DNA of 64,000 bases from CAVSRC01 sp963830205 (lineage in GTDB: Bacteria > Pseudomonadota > Alphaproteobacteria > Rhizobiales > Kaistiaceae). Made by a program: the position numbers and the translations under genes. The stretch is from the NCBI GenBank assembly GCA_963830205.1, contig CAWHLP010000002.1:108430-172429 (forward strand). The letters are read 5' to 3'. Shown here in pieces: positions 28,468 through 37,884 of the stretch; the first letter of the stretch is position 1, and every line of letters starts with the position of its first letter. The notes under the pieces were generated by a model. The model saw nothing but the letters and a program-made list of their open reading frames with translations, was not told where the DNA came from and did no database searches.

Positions 28468-28501
28468 GGCCGGCGTCTTTTTACGCCGGCCCTATTTTTT
28501 T
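28468..28501 (+). terminator. Strong Rho-independent terminator with no annotated gene upstream on its strand
   Basis: A perfect 9-bp stem GGCCGGCGT / ACGCCGGCC with a 6-base loop is followed by CTATTTTTTT. It works only in the plus direction, yet the nearest upstream gene (dapF) is on the minus strand. Another small palindrome, GACAGGG/CCCTGTC, lies at 28450-28464, and CAGGGCCCC (28452-28460) could alternatively pair with GGGGCCCTG (28502-28510). It therefore marks either a small RNA or an attenuator for the flavocytochrome gene. Confidence 0.8.
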
Positions 28502-28670
28502 GGGGCCCTGCGCAGCCCCTTGCAGGCAAGCCCGGCCTGATCGGTTCGCCGATGGGTGCGGCGATATGGCGTCGGCACTGCGCGATTCGTCGCGTCGGAG
28601 GCGGTTGCACCCCCGCGTGAACGGGATGAACAACCGGGATGGTCCGGTCTCCCGGACCAGATCGCAACCC

Positions 28671-30116
28671 ATGAGCACGCACGCTTCGCCGCGCCTGCGC
28701 GGTATTTCCGGCTTCTGGCTCGCTGTCGCCTACGTGGCGGCACTGACGGTACCGCTGCTGCTTGCCTGGCTCTACGGACGCTCCCATGCGTTCGCCTGGC
28801 GCGAGGCCACGGCGGCGACCGGCATCGTCGCCGGCGTCGCGCTGGTGCTGCAATTCGTCACCTCGGGCCGCTTCGAGTTCCTCTCCGGGCGCATCGGCAT
28901 CGACGTCACCATGGCCTTCCACAAATGGTCGGCGCGGGCGCTGCTGCTGATGGTCATCATCCACCCACTGACCTTCATCGTGCCGAACGTGCTGGCCGAT
29001 CCCGCGCGTACCCTCGACTGGCTGATCTACCTGTTCTTCGACCGGCGCTTCCTGACCGGCACGATTTCCGGCGTGGCGACCATCCTGCTGGTGCTCATGG
29101 CCCTCCATCGCGAGGGGCTCGGGCGCTATGCCTTGTGGCGGGCGAGCCATGGCCTGCTGGCGCTGGCGGCAGTGGTGTTCCTGGTGCTGCATGTGCTGCG
29201 CGCCGGCCACTATGCCCGCACCTTCCCGCTCGATGCGCTGTGGCCGCTGCTGGCGATCATCGTGGTGGTGAGTGCGCTGGTCGTCTATGGCGACCGCGCC
29301 CTGCAGATGGTGGCGAGCAAGTGGCGGGTGGTGGGCAATCGCAAGGTCGCCGAGGGGCTGTGGGAGGTGACGGTGCGTCACGATGCGGGCAAGGGCCTCC
29401 GCTATCGCGCCGGGCAGTTCGCATGGGCGTCCTTCGGCGGCCGGCGCTTTCCCCTGTTCGACCACCCCTTCTCGATCGCCTCGGCGCCGGCCGCCGGCAA
29501 CGATCTCTCCTTCATCATCAAGGAATCGGGTGACTTCACCCGCAGCATCGGCACCCTGCCGGTCGGCACCAAGGTCGGCCTCGACGCACCGCACGGCAGC
29601 TTCGTCCTCGCCGAGGGCTCCGACGATCCGCTGCTGCTGGTCGCCGGCGGCGTCGGCATCGCACCCATCCTCGGCATCCTGCGCCAACTCAAGGCGACCA
29701 ACGACCGGCGGCCGGTGCGGCTGATCTATGCCGGCGCCCGGCCGCAGGCGATGATGGCGCCGGACGAGATCATCCGCGCGGCGGGCAGCATCGACCTCAA
29801 GGCGATCTTCCTGGCGGAGGAGGCGGGCGGCGACTGGCCGCACGGGCTGGGGCGGGTGACGCCCAAGGTCGTCGCCGATGCGCTCGACGGGCTCGACCCG
29901 GCGCGGGTCGAGGCGATGATGTGCGGGCCCGGCGCGATGATGTGTGCGGCGTGCGACCTGCTCGGCACGGCCGGGGTGCCGCTCTCGGCCATCCGCTACG
30001 AGCGCTTCGACTATGCCGATGAAACACGCTCGGCCAAGGACCGCCGGCTGCTCACCAGCTTCGCCGCCATCGGCGCGGCGGTCACCGCCGCGATCGTGGT
30101 CTTCTCCCTGGTGTGA
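28671..30116 (+). CDS. Transmembrane ferredoxin/ferric reductase-like flavocytochrome
   Basis: Protein of 481 residues with an N-terminal ferric-reductase-type heme domain of about six helices. Histidines 84/160 and 98/174 are spaced as two bis-histidine heme pairs (FHKWSA, IHPLTF, SHGLLA, LHVLRAG). A FAD domain (FPLFDHPFSIASAP) and a NAD(P) domain (VAGGVGIAPILG, MMCGPGAMM) follow, then one C-terminal helix. It likely moves electrons from cytosolic NAD(P)H across the membrane. Starts at 28626 or further upstream are possible, as no Shine-Dalgarno is clear. A c-type cytochrome gene follows within 24 bases. Confidence 0.83.
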   Translation: MSTHASPRLRGISGFWLAVAYVAALTVPLLLAWLYGRSHAFAWREATAATGIVAGVALVLQFVTSGRFEFLSGRIGIDVTMAFHKWSARALLLMVIIHPLTFIVPNVLADPARTLDWLIYLFFDRRFLTGTISGVATILLVLMALHREGLGRYALWRASHGLLALAAVVFLVLHVLRAGHYARTFPLDALWPLLAIIVVVSALVVYGDRALQMVASKWRVVGNRKVAEGLWEVTVRHDAGKGLRYRAGQFAWASFGGRRFPLFDHPFSIASAPAAGNDLSFIIKESGDFTRSIGTLPVGTKVGLDAPHGSFVLAEGSDDPLLLVAGGVGIAPILGILRQLKATNDRRPVRLIYAGARPQAMMAPDEIIRAAGSIDLKAIFLAEEAGGDWPHGLGRVTPKVVADALDGLDPARVEAMMCGPGAMMCAACDLLGTAGVPLSAIRYERFDYADETRSAKDRRLLTSFAAIGAAVTAAIVVFSLV

Positions 30117-30139
30117 CGGCGAACGGAGGACCGGCCACG

Positions 30140-30418
30140 ATGCGACACTGCGCAAGCCTGGGGCTGGGCATCCTGCTTGCTGCCGGCGCGATGACCTTGG
30201 CGACGCAGCCGGCCGTCGCCGAAGACGGCACTGGTGACCCGGCGAAGGGCGCGACCGCGTTTGCTCAGGCCTGCACGCGCTGCCACCGCAATCCCGATGT
30301 GATCGCCCCGGTCGTCAGCCAGGCAGCGCCGGAGAGGGTCGACGCGTTCCTCGCCACTCATTTTGCGCGCGACGCCACCCTGCGCGCGGACATCATCGCC
30401 TACCTGCTCTCCCGTTGA
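30140..30418 (+). CDS. Small c-type cytochrome
   Basis: Protein of 92 residues: signal peptide (MRHCASLGLGILLAAGAMTL then AVA-ED) and a single heme site CTRCH with a short helix-rich C-terminus. A distal methionine ligand is not obvious after the heme site. GGAGGA lies 9 bases before the ATG. It sits just after the flavocytochrome and before two exported methionine sulfoxide reductases, so it probably carries electrons in the periplasm; the partner is inferred. Confidence 0.82.
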   Translation: MRHCASLGLGILLAAGAMTLATQPAVAEDGTGDPAKGATAFAQACTRCHRNPDVIAPVVSQAAPERVDAFLATHFARDATLRADIIAYLLSR

Positions 30419-30534
30419 GGCCGATTTTGGCGGCACGGCGTCACGGTGGCCTCAAGACGAATTGAGTGGGGCGTGTGGCCGGACGGCCCATATAGTCCGG
30501 CCATGAGAGACGCCACACCCATGGGGGAGAAGCC

Positions 30535-31125
30535 ATGCGCAACAGCACGATGCCGACCCGCCGGCGGTTCCTGCTTTCCACGGCGGCGCTTGCCGGCGTC
30601 GTCGGCCTGGGTGCTGCGGTGCGCTGGGTCGGCCAGGCCGGCGCGAGCACCATCGTGACCAAGCCGGGCAACGTGACGATCATGCGCTTCGCCGACACTG
30701 GGGCGAGCCTCGGCGAGGAGACGGTGGCCAAGGTGGTCAAGAGCGAGGCGGAATGGCGCGCCCAGCTCTCCGATCTCGCCTTCACCGTCACCCGGCAGGA
30801 GGGCACCGAGTACCCCGGCACCGGCGAATACGTCGACAACCACGACAGCGGCCTCTATCGCTGCATCGGCTGCGACACGGCGCTGTTCGATTCCGCCACC
30901 AAGTTCGAGTCGGGCACCGGCTGGCCGAGCTTCTGGCAGCCGATCGCCCGACAGAACGTGATCGAGACGACCGATCGCACCTTCGGCATGGCGCGCACGG
31001 CGGTCTCCTGCGCGCGCTGCGAAGCCCATCTCGGCCATGTCTTCGACGACGGGCCGCAGCCGACCGGGCTGCGCTATTGCATGAATTCGGTCGCCTTGAA
31101 ATTCGTGCCGCGCGCCACCGCATAG
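30535..31125 (+). CDS. msrB: Exported peptide-methionine (R)-S-oxide reductase MsrB
   Basis: Reduces R-methionine sulfoxide in proteins. 196 residues with a Tat-like N-terminus (TRRRFLLSTAALAG). Zinc cysteines C110, C113, C159 and C162; catalytic cysteine C182 in RYCMNS. These are the only five cysteines, so there is no visible resolving cysteine and the enzyme must be re-reduced by an external donor. Followed 43 bases later by exported msrA. Confidence 0.9.
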   Translation: MRNSTMPTRRRFLLSTAALAGVVGLGAAVRWVGQAGASTIVTKPGNVTIMRFADTGASLGEETVAKVVKSEAEWRAQLSDLAFTVTRQEGTEYPGTGEYVDNHDSGLYRCIGCDTALFDSATKFESGTGWPSFWQPIARQNVIETTDRTFGMARTAVSCARCEAHLGHVFDDGPQPTGLRYCMNSVALKFVPRATA

Positions 31126-31168
31126 GGCGGGCGCGTTCCCATTCACCTTTCTGCCGATGGAGCTTCTC

Positions 31169-31912
31169 ATGCCGTCATTCTTCGCCAGATACGGAAAGAC
31201 CCCGGCGCTGATTGTCGCCGGCGCCGTCGCGCTGGTCGCGGCCGGCGTGCTCGTCAGCGGCGGAAACGCCAATGCCGAGAAGATCGGCCCGGTGGTCGTC
31301 ATCCCGCCGCCGGCCGTGGACGAGCCGGCGACGGCGGGCAGCGAAACGGCGGTCTTCGCCGGCGGCTGCTTCTGGGGCATCCAGGGCGTGTTCCAGCACG
31401 TCGAGGGCGTCGACAGCGCCATCGCCGGCTATGCCGGCGGCACGGTCGACAATCCGAGCTACGGCCAAGTCGGCACCGAGACGACGGGACACGCGGAATC
31501 GGTCGAGGTGACCTTCGACCCGTCCAAGGTCACCTACGGCAAGCTGCTGCAGATATTCTTCTCGGTGGCGCACGACCCCACCGAACTCAACCATCAGGGG
31601 CCGGACATGGGGACGAGCTACCGCTCGGCGCTGTTCACCATGGGCGACGAACAGATGAAGGTGGCCAAGGCCTATGTCGCCCAGCTCGACGCCGCCAAGG
31701 CGTTCCCGGAGAAGATCGTCACCGAGGTGACGCCCTACACCAACTTCTTCCGCGCCGAGGACTATCACCAGGACGCCGCCACCACGATCGACATCAACCC
31801 GGGCTACATCATGTTCTATGACGTGCCCAAGATCGCGGCGCTGAAGGCGACCTTCCCGGAGCTCTACCGCGAGAAGCCGGTGCTGGTCTTTGCCAGCAAC
31901 GCGCGGAGCTAG
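31169..31912 (+). CDS. msrA: Exported / membrane-anchored peptide-methionine (S)-S-oxide reductase MsrA
   Basis: 247 residues from the ATG at 31169, chosen for its GGAG 6 bases upstream (an ATG at 31157 has none). An N-terminal hydrophobic helix (about residues 11-30) and a proline-rich linker precede the catalytic domain. Active site GGCFWG with C67; substrate residues lie in FFRAEDYHQDA. C67 is the only cysteine in the protein, so the usual resolving cysteines are missing. It pairs with the one-cysteine-type MsrB upstream. Confidence 0.9.
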   Translation: MPSFFARYGKTPALIVAGAVALVAAGVLVSGGNANAEKIGPVVVIPPPAVDEPATAGSETAVFAGGCFWGIQGVFQHVEGVDSAIAGYAGGTVDNPSYGQVGTETTGHAESVEVTFDPSKVTYGKLLQIFFSVAHDPTELNHQGPDMGTSYRSALFTMGDEQMKVAKAYVAQLDAAKAFPEKIVTEVTPYTNFFRAEDYHQDAATTIDINPGYIMFYDVPKIAALKATFPELYREKPVLVFASNARS

Positions 31913-31923
31913 GACGCCGGGCC

Positions 31924-32307
31924 GTGGCGCAGGGCGGTGAGGCACCGGCCCTGTCGCCGACTGCTGCCGCAGCCCTTGCCGCTGCCGCAGGCTTTGTCGG
32001 CTGGGCGGTCTTCTCGCTCGGTGGTGCGCGGCGGGAGGCTTGGGATTCCAGCATTTGGTGGATGGTTGTGCTGCCACTGCTGGCGCTGGCCGCGGCGATA
32101 CTGGGCTACCTCGTGCCGCGACGGCCATGGCGCTGGGCGGTGGCGATCATCGGTGGGCAGCTCCTCGCCATGATCGTATTGCGGCCGGCTGGAACGGATC
32201 TGGGTCTGTTTCCACTGACCCTCGTCCTGCTCGCCGTGCTCGGCCTGATCTTCGCCGTCCCGGCGGTGATCGGTGGCGCGATCGCCCGCTGGCGCGGCCG
32301 GGCCTGA
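31924..32307 (+). CDS. Four-helix membrane protein, unknown function
   Basis: Protein of 127 residues starting at a GTG, 11 bases past the msrA stop and therefore probably in the same transcript. Predicted membrane segments at about residues 11-33, 44-64, 70-86 and 96-120, with short loops and a basic C-terminus. I recognise no family. Codon use fits the neighbours. Confidence 0.6.
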   Translation: MAQGGEAPALSPTAAAALAAAAGFVGWAVFSLGGARREAWDSSIWWMVVLPLLALAAAILGYLVPRRPWRWAVAIIGGQLLAMIVLRPAGTDLGLFPLTLVLLAVLGLIFAVPAVIGGAIARWRGRA

Positions 32308-32466
32308 CCGGGCCTTGATTGACTTGGGGTCGCGCGCCAACTAAACCCGGCCGACTCTGATAAGAGCCGGAAGTGCAGCAAAGCCCACCGGGGCCAGATC
32401 CCGGAGGCCAGCGTCCGCCAGCGCAGTGCGCCCGCGGGCGCGTAACTGCTTGGAAGGATGAGAGAA

Positions 32467-32601
32467 ATGGATCAGAACCACGGCCCCTCGCGCAGCCGTG
32501 CGCCGCACCGGGCAAAGCCCTCCCCCGCCTCCCGGGGGGAATGGCTCCTGGCGGCCATGCACCACCTCCTCGATACGGCCACCGCCGACCGGCGGGGCTG
32601 A
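32467..32601 (+). CDS. Small ORF (44 aa) upstream of ffh
   Basis: MDQNHGPSRSRAPHRAK at the N-terminus, a hydrophobic LLAAMHHLL core, and RRG at the end. AAGGATGAGAG lies just before the ATG, a good ribosome binding site. The 159 bases before it (32308-32466) show only short GC-rich inverted repeats and no SRP RNA motif. Function unknown; it may be a leader peptide. Low certainty because of its length. Confidence 0.4.
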   Translation: MDQNHGPSRSRAPHRAKPSPASRGEWLLAAMHHLLDTATADRRG

Positions 32602-32616
32602 CGAGAAATCACGCAT

Positions 32617-32650
32617 GTCCCCGGGTTCCGCCACGGCCGAACCCGGGGAC
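32617..32650 (+). promoter_or_regulatory. Perfect 12-bp hairpin in the ffh leader
   Basis: GTCCCCGGGTTC and GAACCCGGGGAC form a perfect inverted repeat around a 10-base loop. No T-tract follows, so it is not a standard terminator. It lies 38 bases before the ffh ATG and just after the 44-codon ORF. Confidence 0.5.
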
Positions 32651-32687
32651 CTCATCCCGACCGACCACGGCCAAAGACCAGTGACTG

Positions 32688-34261
<1,574 letters not shown>

Positions 34262-34265
<4 letters not shown>

Positions 34266-34585
34266 GCGGGGGCAAACCCGACGGCGGGGAAGATGACGAC
34301 CGGGGGCAAAGCTGATGCGGCCTCGCGGAGCTGCGTGCCAGCATCGACAACATCGACGCGGCGCTGGTCTATCTGCTCGCCGAGCGCTTCAGGCTGACCA
34401 AGCAGGTCGGCGTCTACAAGGCGGCGCACGACCTGCCGCCGGCCGACCCGGAGCGCGAGAAGGAGCAGCTCGTCCGCCTGCACAGGCTCGCCAAGGAGGC
34501 CGATCTCGATCCCGCCTTCGCCGAGAAGTTCTACGCATTCATCGTCAAGGAAGTCATCCGCCACCACGAGGCACTGCGCTCGTGA
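34262..34585 (+). CDS. Chorismate mutase (AroQ type), 5' end disrupted
   Basis: From 34322 the frame reads LAELRASIDNIDAALVYLLA, ERFRLTKQVGVYKA and FAEKFYAFIVKEVIRHHEAL to TGA at 34585: an AroQ helix bundle that isomerises chorismate to prephenate for phenylalanine and tyrosine. The start is unclear. ATG 34262 is in frame but meets a TGA at 34313, while ATG 34293 is one base out of phase, so a base is probably missing near 34313-34322. A small chorismate mutase between ffh and rpsP is the usual order in Hyphomicrobiales. Confidence 0.8.
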
Positions 34586-34625
34586 GGGCTCACAAGCAAC
34601 ACGATAACGGAGTGAGTGAAACCCA

Positions 34626-35003
34626 ATGTCCCTGAAGATCCGCCTGTCCCGTGCCGGCGCCAAGAAGCGGCCGTTCTATCGCATCGTCATTGCCGACTCG
34701 CGCTATCCGCGCGACGGCCGCTTCATCGAGATCGTCGGCACCTACGAGCCGATCCTGCCCAAGGACCACGAGAAGCGCACGGTGCTCAACAGCGAGCGCA
34801 TCCAGTTCTGGCTCGGCCGCGGGGCGCAGCCGACCGACCGGGTGCTGCGCTTCCTCGATGCGGCGGGCTTGGCCAAGCGCGCCCCGCGCAACAACCCCGA
34901 AAAGGCGCAGCCCGGCAAGAAGGCGCAGGAGCGTGCCGCTGCCGCCGCCGAGGCCGCGGCCAAGGCCGAGGGTGGTGCAGAGGCGCCGGCCGCGGCGGGC
35001 TGA
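34626..35003 (+). CDS. rpsP: 30S ribosomal protein S16
   Basis: 125 residues: MSLKIRLSRAGAKKRPFYRI, VADSR-type segment as VIADSRYPRDGRFIEIVGTY, then ERIQFWLGRGAQPTDRVLRF. The alanine/lysine-rich C-terminal extension after about residue 90 is common in alphaproteobacterial S16. First gene of the rpsP-rimM-trmD-rplS ribosome block. Confidence 0.97.
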   Translation: MSLKIRLSRAGAKKRPFYRIVIADSRYPRDGRFIEIVGTYEPILPKDHEKRTVLNSERIQFWLGRGAQPTDRVLRFLDAAGLAKRAPRNNPEKAQPGKKAQERAAAAAEAAAKAEGGAEAPAAAG

Positions 35004-35045
35004 GCCCTTGCCGGCGGGCCGGCCTGAGCCGCAAGGCGTCCGGTT

Positions 35046-35579
35046 GTGACCGACGAGGCCCGGTGGGTTCTGGTCGCGCACATCGGTGCGGCCCACGGCA
35101 TCAAGGGCGAGGTGCGGGTGAAATCCTTCACCGCCGCACCTCTTGATCTGGCCGGCTATAGCCCGCTCGAGGCCGCCGACGGCCGCCGCTTCATCGTCAA
35201 GGCGGCGCGGCCGGCGGGTGCCTCGCCGGACATGCTGGTGGTGCGCTTCCAGGGCGTCGACGACCGCAATGCGGCCGAGGCGCTCAACGGCCTCGACCTG
35301 TCCGTGCCGCGCGAGCGCCTGCCCGCGCCGGAGGCGGACGAGTTCTACCATGCCGACCTGATCGGGCTCGAAGCGGTGACGCCGGAGGGGGCGCCGCTGG
35401 GCACGGTCATCGCGGTGCCGAATTACGGCGCCGGCGACCTCCTCGAGATCGCGCCCCCCCGCGGGCTGAGCCTGCTGGTGCCGTTCACCCGGGCTGCCGT
35501 GCCGGAGATCGACCTTGCCGCCGGGCGGGTCACGGTCGTCCCGCCGGTGGAAGTGGGCGAGGCGGAAGACGATGCCTAG
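35046..35579 (+). CDS. rimM: 16S rRNA processing protein RimM
   Basis: Assists 30S head maturation with S19. 177 residues from the GTG at 35046: VLVAHIGAAHGIKGEVRVKS (N-terminal beta-barrel), FYHADLIGLEAVTPEGAPLG (PRC barrel) and LLVPFTRAAVPEIDLAAGRV near the end. It follows rpsP by 42 bases and is separated from trmD by palindromic repeats. Confidence 0.94.
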   Translation: MTDEARWVLVAHIGAAHGIKGEVRVKSFTAAPLDLAGYSPLEAADGRRFIVKAARPAGASPDMLVVRFQGVDDRNAAEALNGLDLSVPRERLPAPEADEFYHADLIGLEAVTPEGAPLGTVIAVPNYGAGDLLEIAPPRGLSLLVPFTRAAVPEIDLAAGRVTVVPPVEVGEAEDDA

Positions 35580-35593
35580 CTCCTTGCTCCCAT

Positions 35594-35790
35594 CCCTCCC
35601 CGCAAGGGGAGGGGGGACCACGCGAAGCGTGGTGGGTGGGGCGGCGGCTGGCATTCCCCACCCGTCTCCTCGCTGCGCTCGGAGCCACCCTCCCCGTTCC
35701 GGGGAGGGAGGGGTGCTCGTGGCGCTTCATGGTCAAGCCACGGCTGTGCCCGTACCCCTCTCCCTCCCTCCCCCACAAGGGGGAGGGGAC
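35594..35790. repeat. Palindromic elements between rimM and trmD
   Basis: One full element (about 35594-35710) runs from CCTCCCC/GGGGAGG with a CCACGCGAAGCGTGG hairpin to CCCTCCCCG/CGGGGAGGG. A further hairpin CCTCCCCC/GGGGGAGG lies at about 35767-35787. Same family as 2092-2208. They sit inside an otherwise tight ribosomal operon and could reduce transcription into trmD-rplS. Confidence 0.8.
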
Positions 35791-35807
35791 GATTGTGGCC
35801 GGCGGCC

Positions 35808-36506
35808 ATGACCTTCCGCGCCACGGTGCTCACCCTGTTTCCGGAGATGTTTCCGGGGCCGCTCGGCGTCAGCCTCGCCGGCAAGGGCTTGAGCGACGGC
35901 CTGTGGGCGCTGGAGGCGCGCGACATCCGCGCCTCGGCGACCAGCAAGCACCGCAACGTGGACGACACGCCGGCCGGCGGCGGGCCGGGCATGGTGATGC
36001 GCGCCGACGTCCTGGCGGCCGCGATCGATGCGGCCGTGGCCGAAGGCGACACGCGCCCGCGCCTGCTGATGAGCCCGCGCGGGCGTCCGCTCGACCAGGC
36101 GATGGTCAGCGACCTTGCCGCAGGGGAGGGCGTGCTCATCGTCGCCGGCCGCTTCGAGGGGGTCGACGAGCGGGTGATCGAAGGGCGCGGCCTCACCGAG
36201 GTCTCGGTCGGCGACTACGTTCTGTCGGGCGGCGAGATCGCGGCGATGGCGCTTGTCGACGCGGTGGTGCGGCTCCTCCCCGGCATCATGGGCAATGCCC
36301 AGTCGGGGTTGGCCGAAAGCTTCGCCGAGGGGCTTCTCGAATACCCGCAATATACGCGGCCACAGCTCTGGGAAGGCCGGCCGATCCCCGAGGTGCTCGT
36401 CTCCGGCGACCACGGCAAGGTCGCCGCCTGGCGGCGGGCCGAGGCCGAGCGGCTGACGGCCGCGCGCCGGCCGGACCTCGCAGCCGGGCGGCCCAGGAAG
36501 CCCTGA
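35808..36506 (+). CDS. trmD: tRNA (guanine-N1-)-methyltransferase TrmD
   Basis: SPOUT methyltransferase making m1G37 in tRNA. 232 residues from the ATG at 35808 (MTFRATVLTLFPEMFPGPLG); an upstream TTG at 35793 is in frame but less likely. Trefoil-knot motifs: LLMSPRGRPLDQ, AGRFEGVDERVIE, EVSVGDYVLSGGEIAAM. Ordinary length and context. Confidence 0.95.
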   Translation: MTFRATVLTLFPEMFPGPLGVSLAGKGLSDGLWALEARDIRASATSKHRNVDDTPAGGGPGMVMRADVLAAAIDAAVAEGDTRPRLLMSPRGRPLDQAMVSDLAAGEGVLIVAGRFEGVDERVIEGRGLTEVSVGDYVLSGGEIAAMALVDAVVRLLPGIMGNAQSGLAESFAEGLLEYPQYTRPQLWEGRPIPEVLVSGDHGKVAAWRRAEAERLTAARRPDLAAGRPRKP

Positions 36507-36524
36507 TCAGGCTGTGGGCGCTGC

Positions 36525-36977
36525 CTATTTGGCGTTGTCGCTGGTGAAGGTGAACTTCGGCACGCCGTCCTGCTTCTCGGTGATCGACATGAACCGGTCG
36601 TAGTCGTCGTTGGGGCAGGCGAGCGCCCCATCCTTCATGTTCTGGCTGTTGTGGATGGTGAACTGGTCGCTATCCGACAGGCAGAACTCCTGGCCGGGCT
36701 CGTTGTCGGCCGCGTCCCAGCCGTTCTCCGAGGATTCGCTCTCGCCGTAGACGTAGAAGAACGGCACGTTGGTGGCGTCGGCGAGGTAGGTGCCGCATTT
36801 GCCTTTGTCGAGCTGGAACCACCCGGTCGAGGTCGGGTCGCCGGCGTCGGCATAGCCGATGGCGAAATAGACGGTTTCCTCGAACTGGTTGCAGATCGTC
36901 ACACCGGTACCTGCCGCGTTGGCATGGCCGACGGCGATCATCATTCCGATGGCAGACAGAAGAACGGCCCGCTTCAT
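36525..36977 (-). CDS. DUF1036 exported protein (copy 1)
   Basis: 150 residues from the ATG at 36977 (GGAGGG upstream), with signal peptide MKRAVLLSAIGMMIAVG then ANA-AG. The DUF1036 core is visible: VTICNQFEETVYFAIGYAD, STGWFQLDKGKCGTYL, and paired cysteines in FCLSD and LACPND. The family is found in alphaproteobacterial envelopes and is uncharacterised. It is transcribed against the trmD-rplS operon and has a paralogue 230 bases further on. Confidence 0.82.
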   Translation of the reverse strand: MKRAVLLSAIGMMIAVGHANAAGTGVTICNQFEETVYFAIGYADAGDPTSTGWFQLDKGKCGTYLADATNVPFFYVYGESESSENGWDAADNEPGQEFCLSDSDQFTIHNSQNMKDGALACPNDDYDRFMSITEKQDGVPKFTFTSDNAK

Positions 36978-37079
36978 GGCGCTCCCTCCCGACAAGCCGA
37001 ATCGAGGCGCGATGTTATGCTTGCCCGCTTCGCCGCGACAGATGGCCCGACGGCAACGAACTGACAAATCGACGTGGGG

Positions 37080-37148
37080 CTATGGGCGGTCGGCGCTGTC
37101 TTCGCTGAAGGTGAATTTCGGCTCTCCCGCTGGCCCTTCGGGGACGCC
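37080..37148 (-). pseudogene. Remnant of a DUF1036 C-terminus
   Basis: On the minus strand this reads GVPEGPAGEPKFTF then SEDSADRP and a stop, closely paralleling the end of copy 1 (DGVPKFTF then TSDNAK). No start or core domain is attached; a stop codon lies shortly upstream in frame. It looks like the tail of a lost third copy lying between the two intact genes. Confidence 0.45.
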
Positions 37149-37203
37149 GGCGCCCGCGATAGCGGCCGCTCACGCGTCGGGATCGTTGCCGCGACGGGGC
37201 CGG

Positions 37204-37635
37204 CTACTTGGACAGGTTGTAGGTGAGGTCGCTGCCGCTGATCGGGATTTCGCGGAACTGCTCGGTCTTCAGCCCGGCTGCGTCGCAGACCAATTCGCGC
37301 TGGTCGTTGGAATAGTCGGCGTTGCGGGTGGTGAAGCCGTCGTTGGCGGTGCAGAACCAGCCGCCGGACTGCCCGGCGGTGGGCGGCAGGCGGTGGCCAT
37401 CGACCAGCAGGTAGACGGCCGCGCCGCTGAGCGGTGCCGCGATCAGCGTCCGGCAGTCGCCGCCAGCCACGTTCCACCAGCCCTCGGCCATCCAGCCCTT
37501 GTCGGGGTCGCGAAAGCCGACGGCGACGTTGGCGCCCTTGATGGTCTTGTTGCAGAGCGTCATCCCGGCATCGGCGGGCGCCGACAGCAGACACGCCCCG
37601 GCAATGAGCGTAAAGGCTGCGGAGGCTCGTTTCAT
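37204..37635 (-). CDS. DUF1036 exported protein (copy 2)
   Basis: 143 residues from the ATG at 37635, signal peptide MKRASAAFTLIAGACLLSA then ADA-GM. Core: MTLCNKTIKGANVAVGFRD, GWWNVAGGDCRTLI, WFCTAND and LVCDAAG, again a cysteine-bearing DUF1036 domain. Diverged from copy 1 but same order and length class, so an old tandem duplication. Inserted between trmD and rplS. Confidence 0.8.
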   Translation of the reverse strand: MKRASAAFTLIAGACLLSAPADAGMTLCNKTIKGANVAVGFRDPDKGWMAEGWWNVAGGDCRTLIAAPLSGAAVYLLVDGHRLPPTAGQSGGWFCTANDGFTTRNADYSNDQRELVCDAAGLKTEQFREIPISGSDLTYNLSK

Positions 37636-37884
37636 GGTTGCGGGTCCGGCGGCAAAATCTTGGGTGGCGGCAAGATTAGCGGCGTTTCCGGCTGCGGCCA
37701 GACCTATCGACAATCAAGGTTGATTGGGGTATTGACCGCCCCGGTTTACCGAACAGGCGGACGGACGGCCCGAATGCGGGGGCGCCCGGTCCTTTGGGAT
37801 CGGCGCCGAACCGGGCCGGCCAGGCGGCGCGAGCCCCAGGTTATGCGTTCCGGCGCCGCCAGTGAAGAAGAAGGTTCTCGTAAG

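Noticed and set aside
32308..32687. SRP RNA or another known RNA gene upstream of ffh
   Set aside because: No GGTCAGG ... GGAAG-type SRP core or tRNA-like fold was found; only short hairpins and a small ORF.
34315..34635. 106-codon frame across the chorismate mutase region
   Set aside because: It is a shadow of the real gene; the AroQ motifs are in the neighbouring frame and this frame runs into rpsP.
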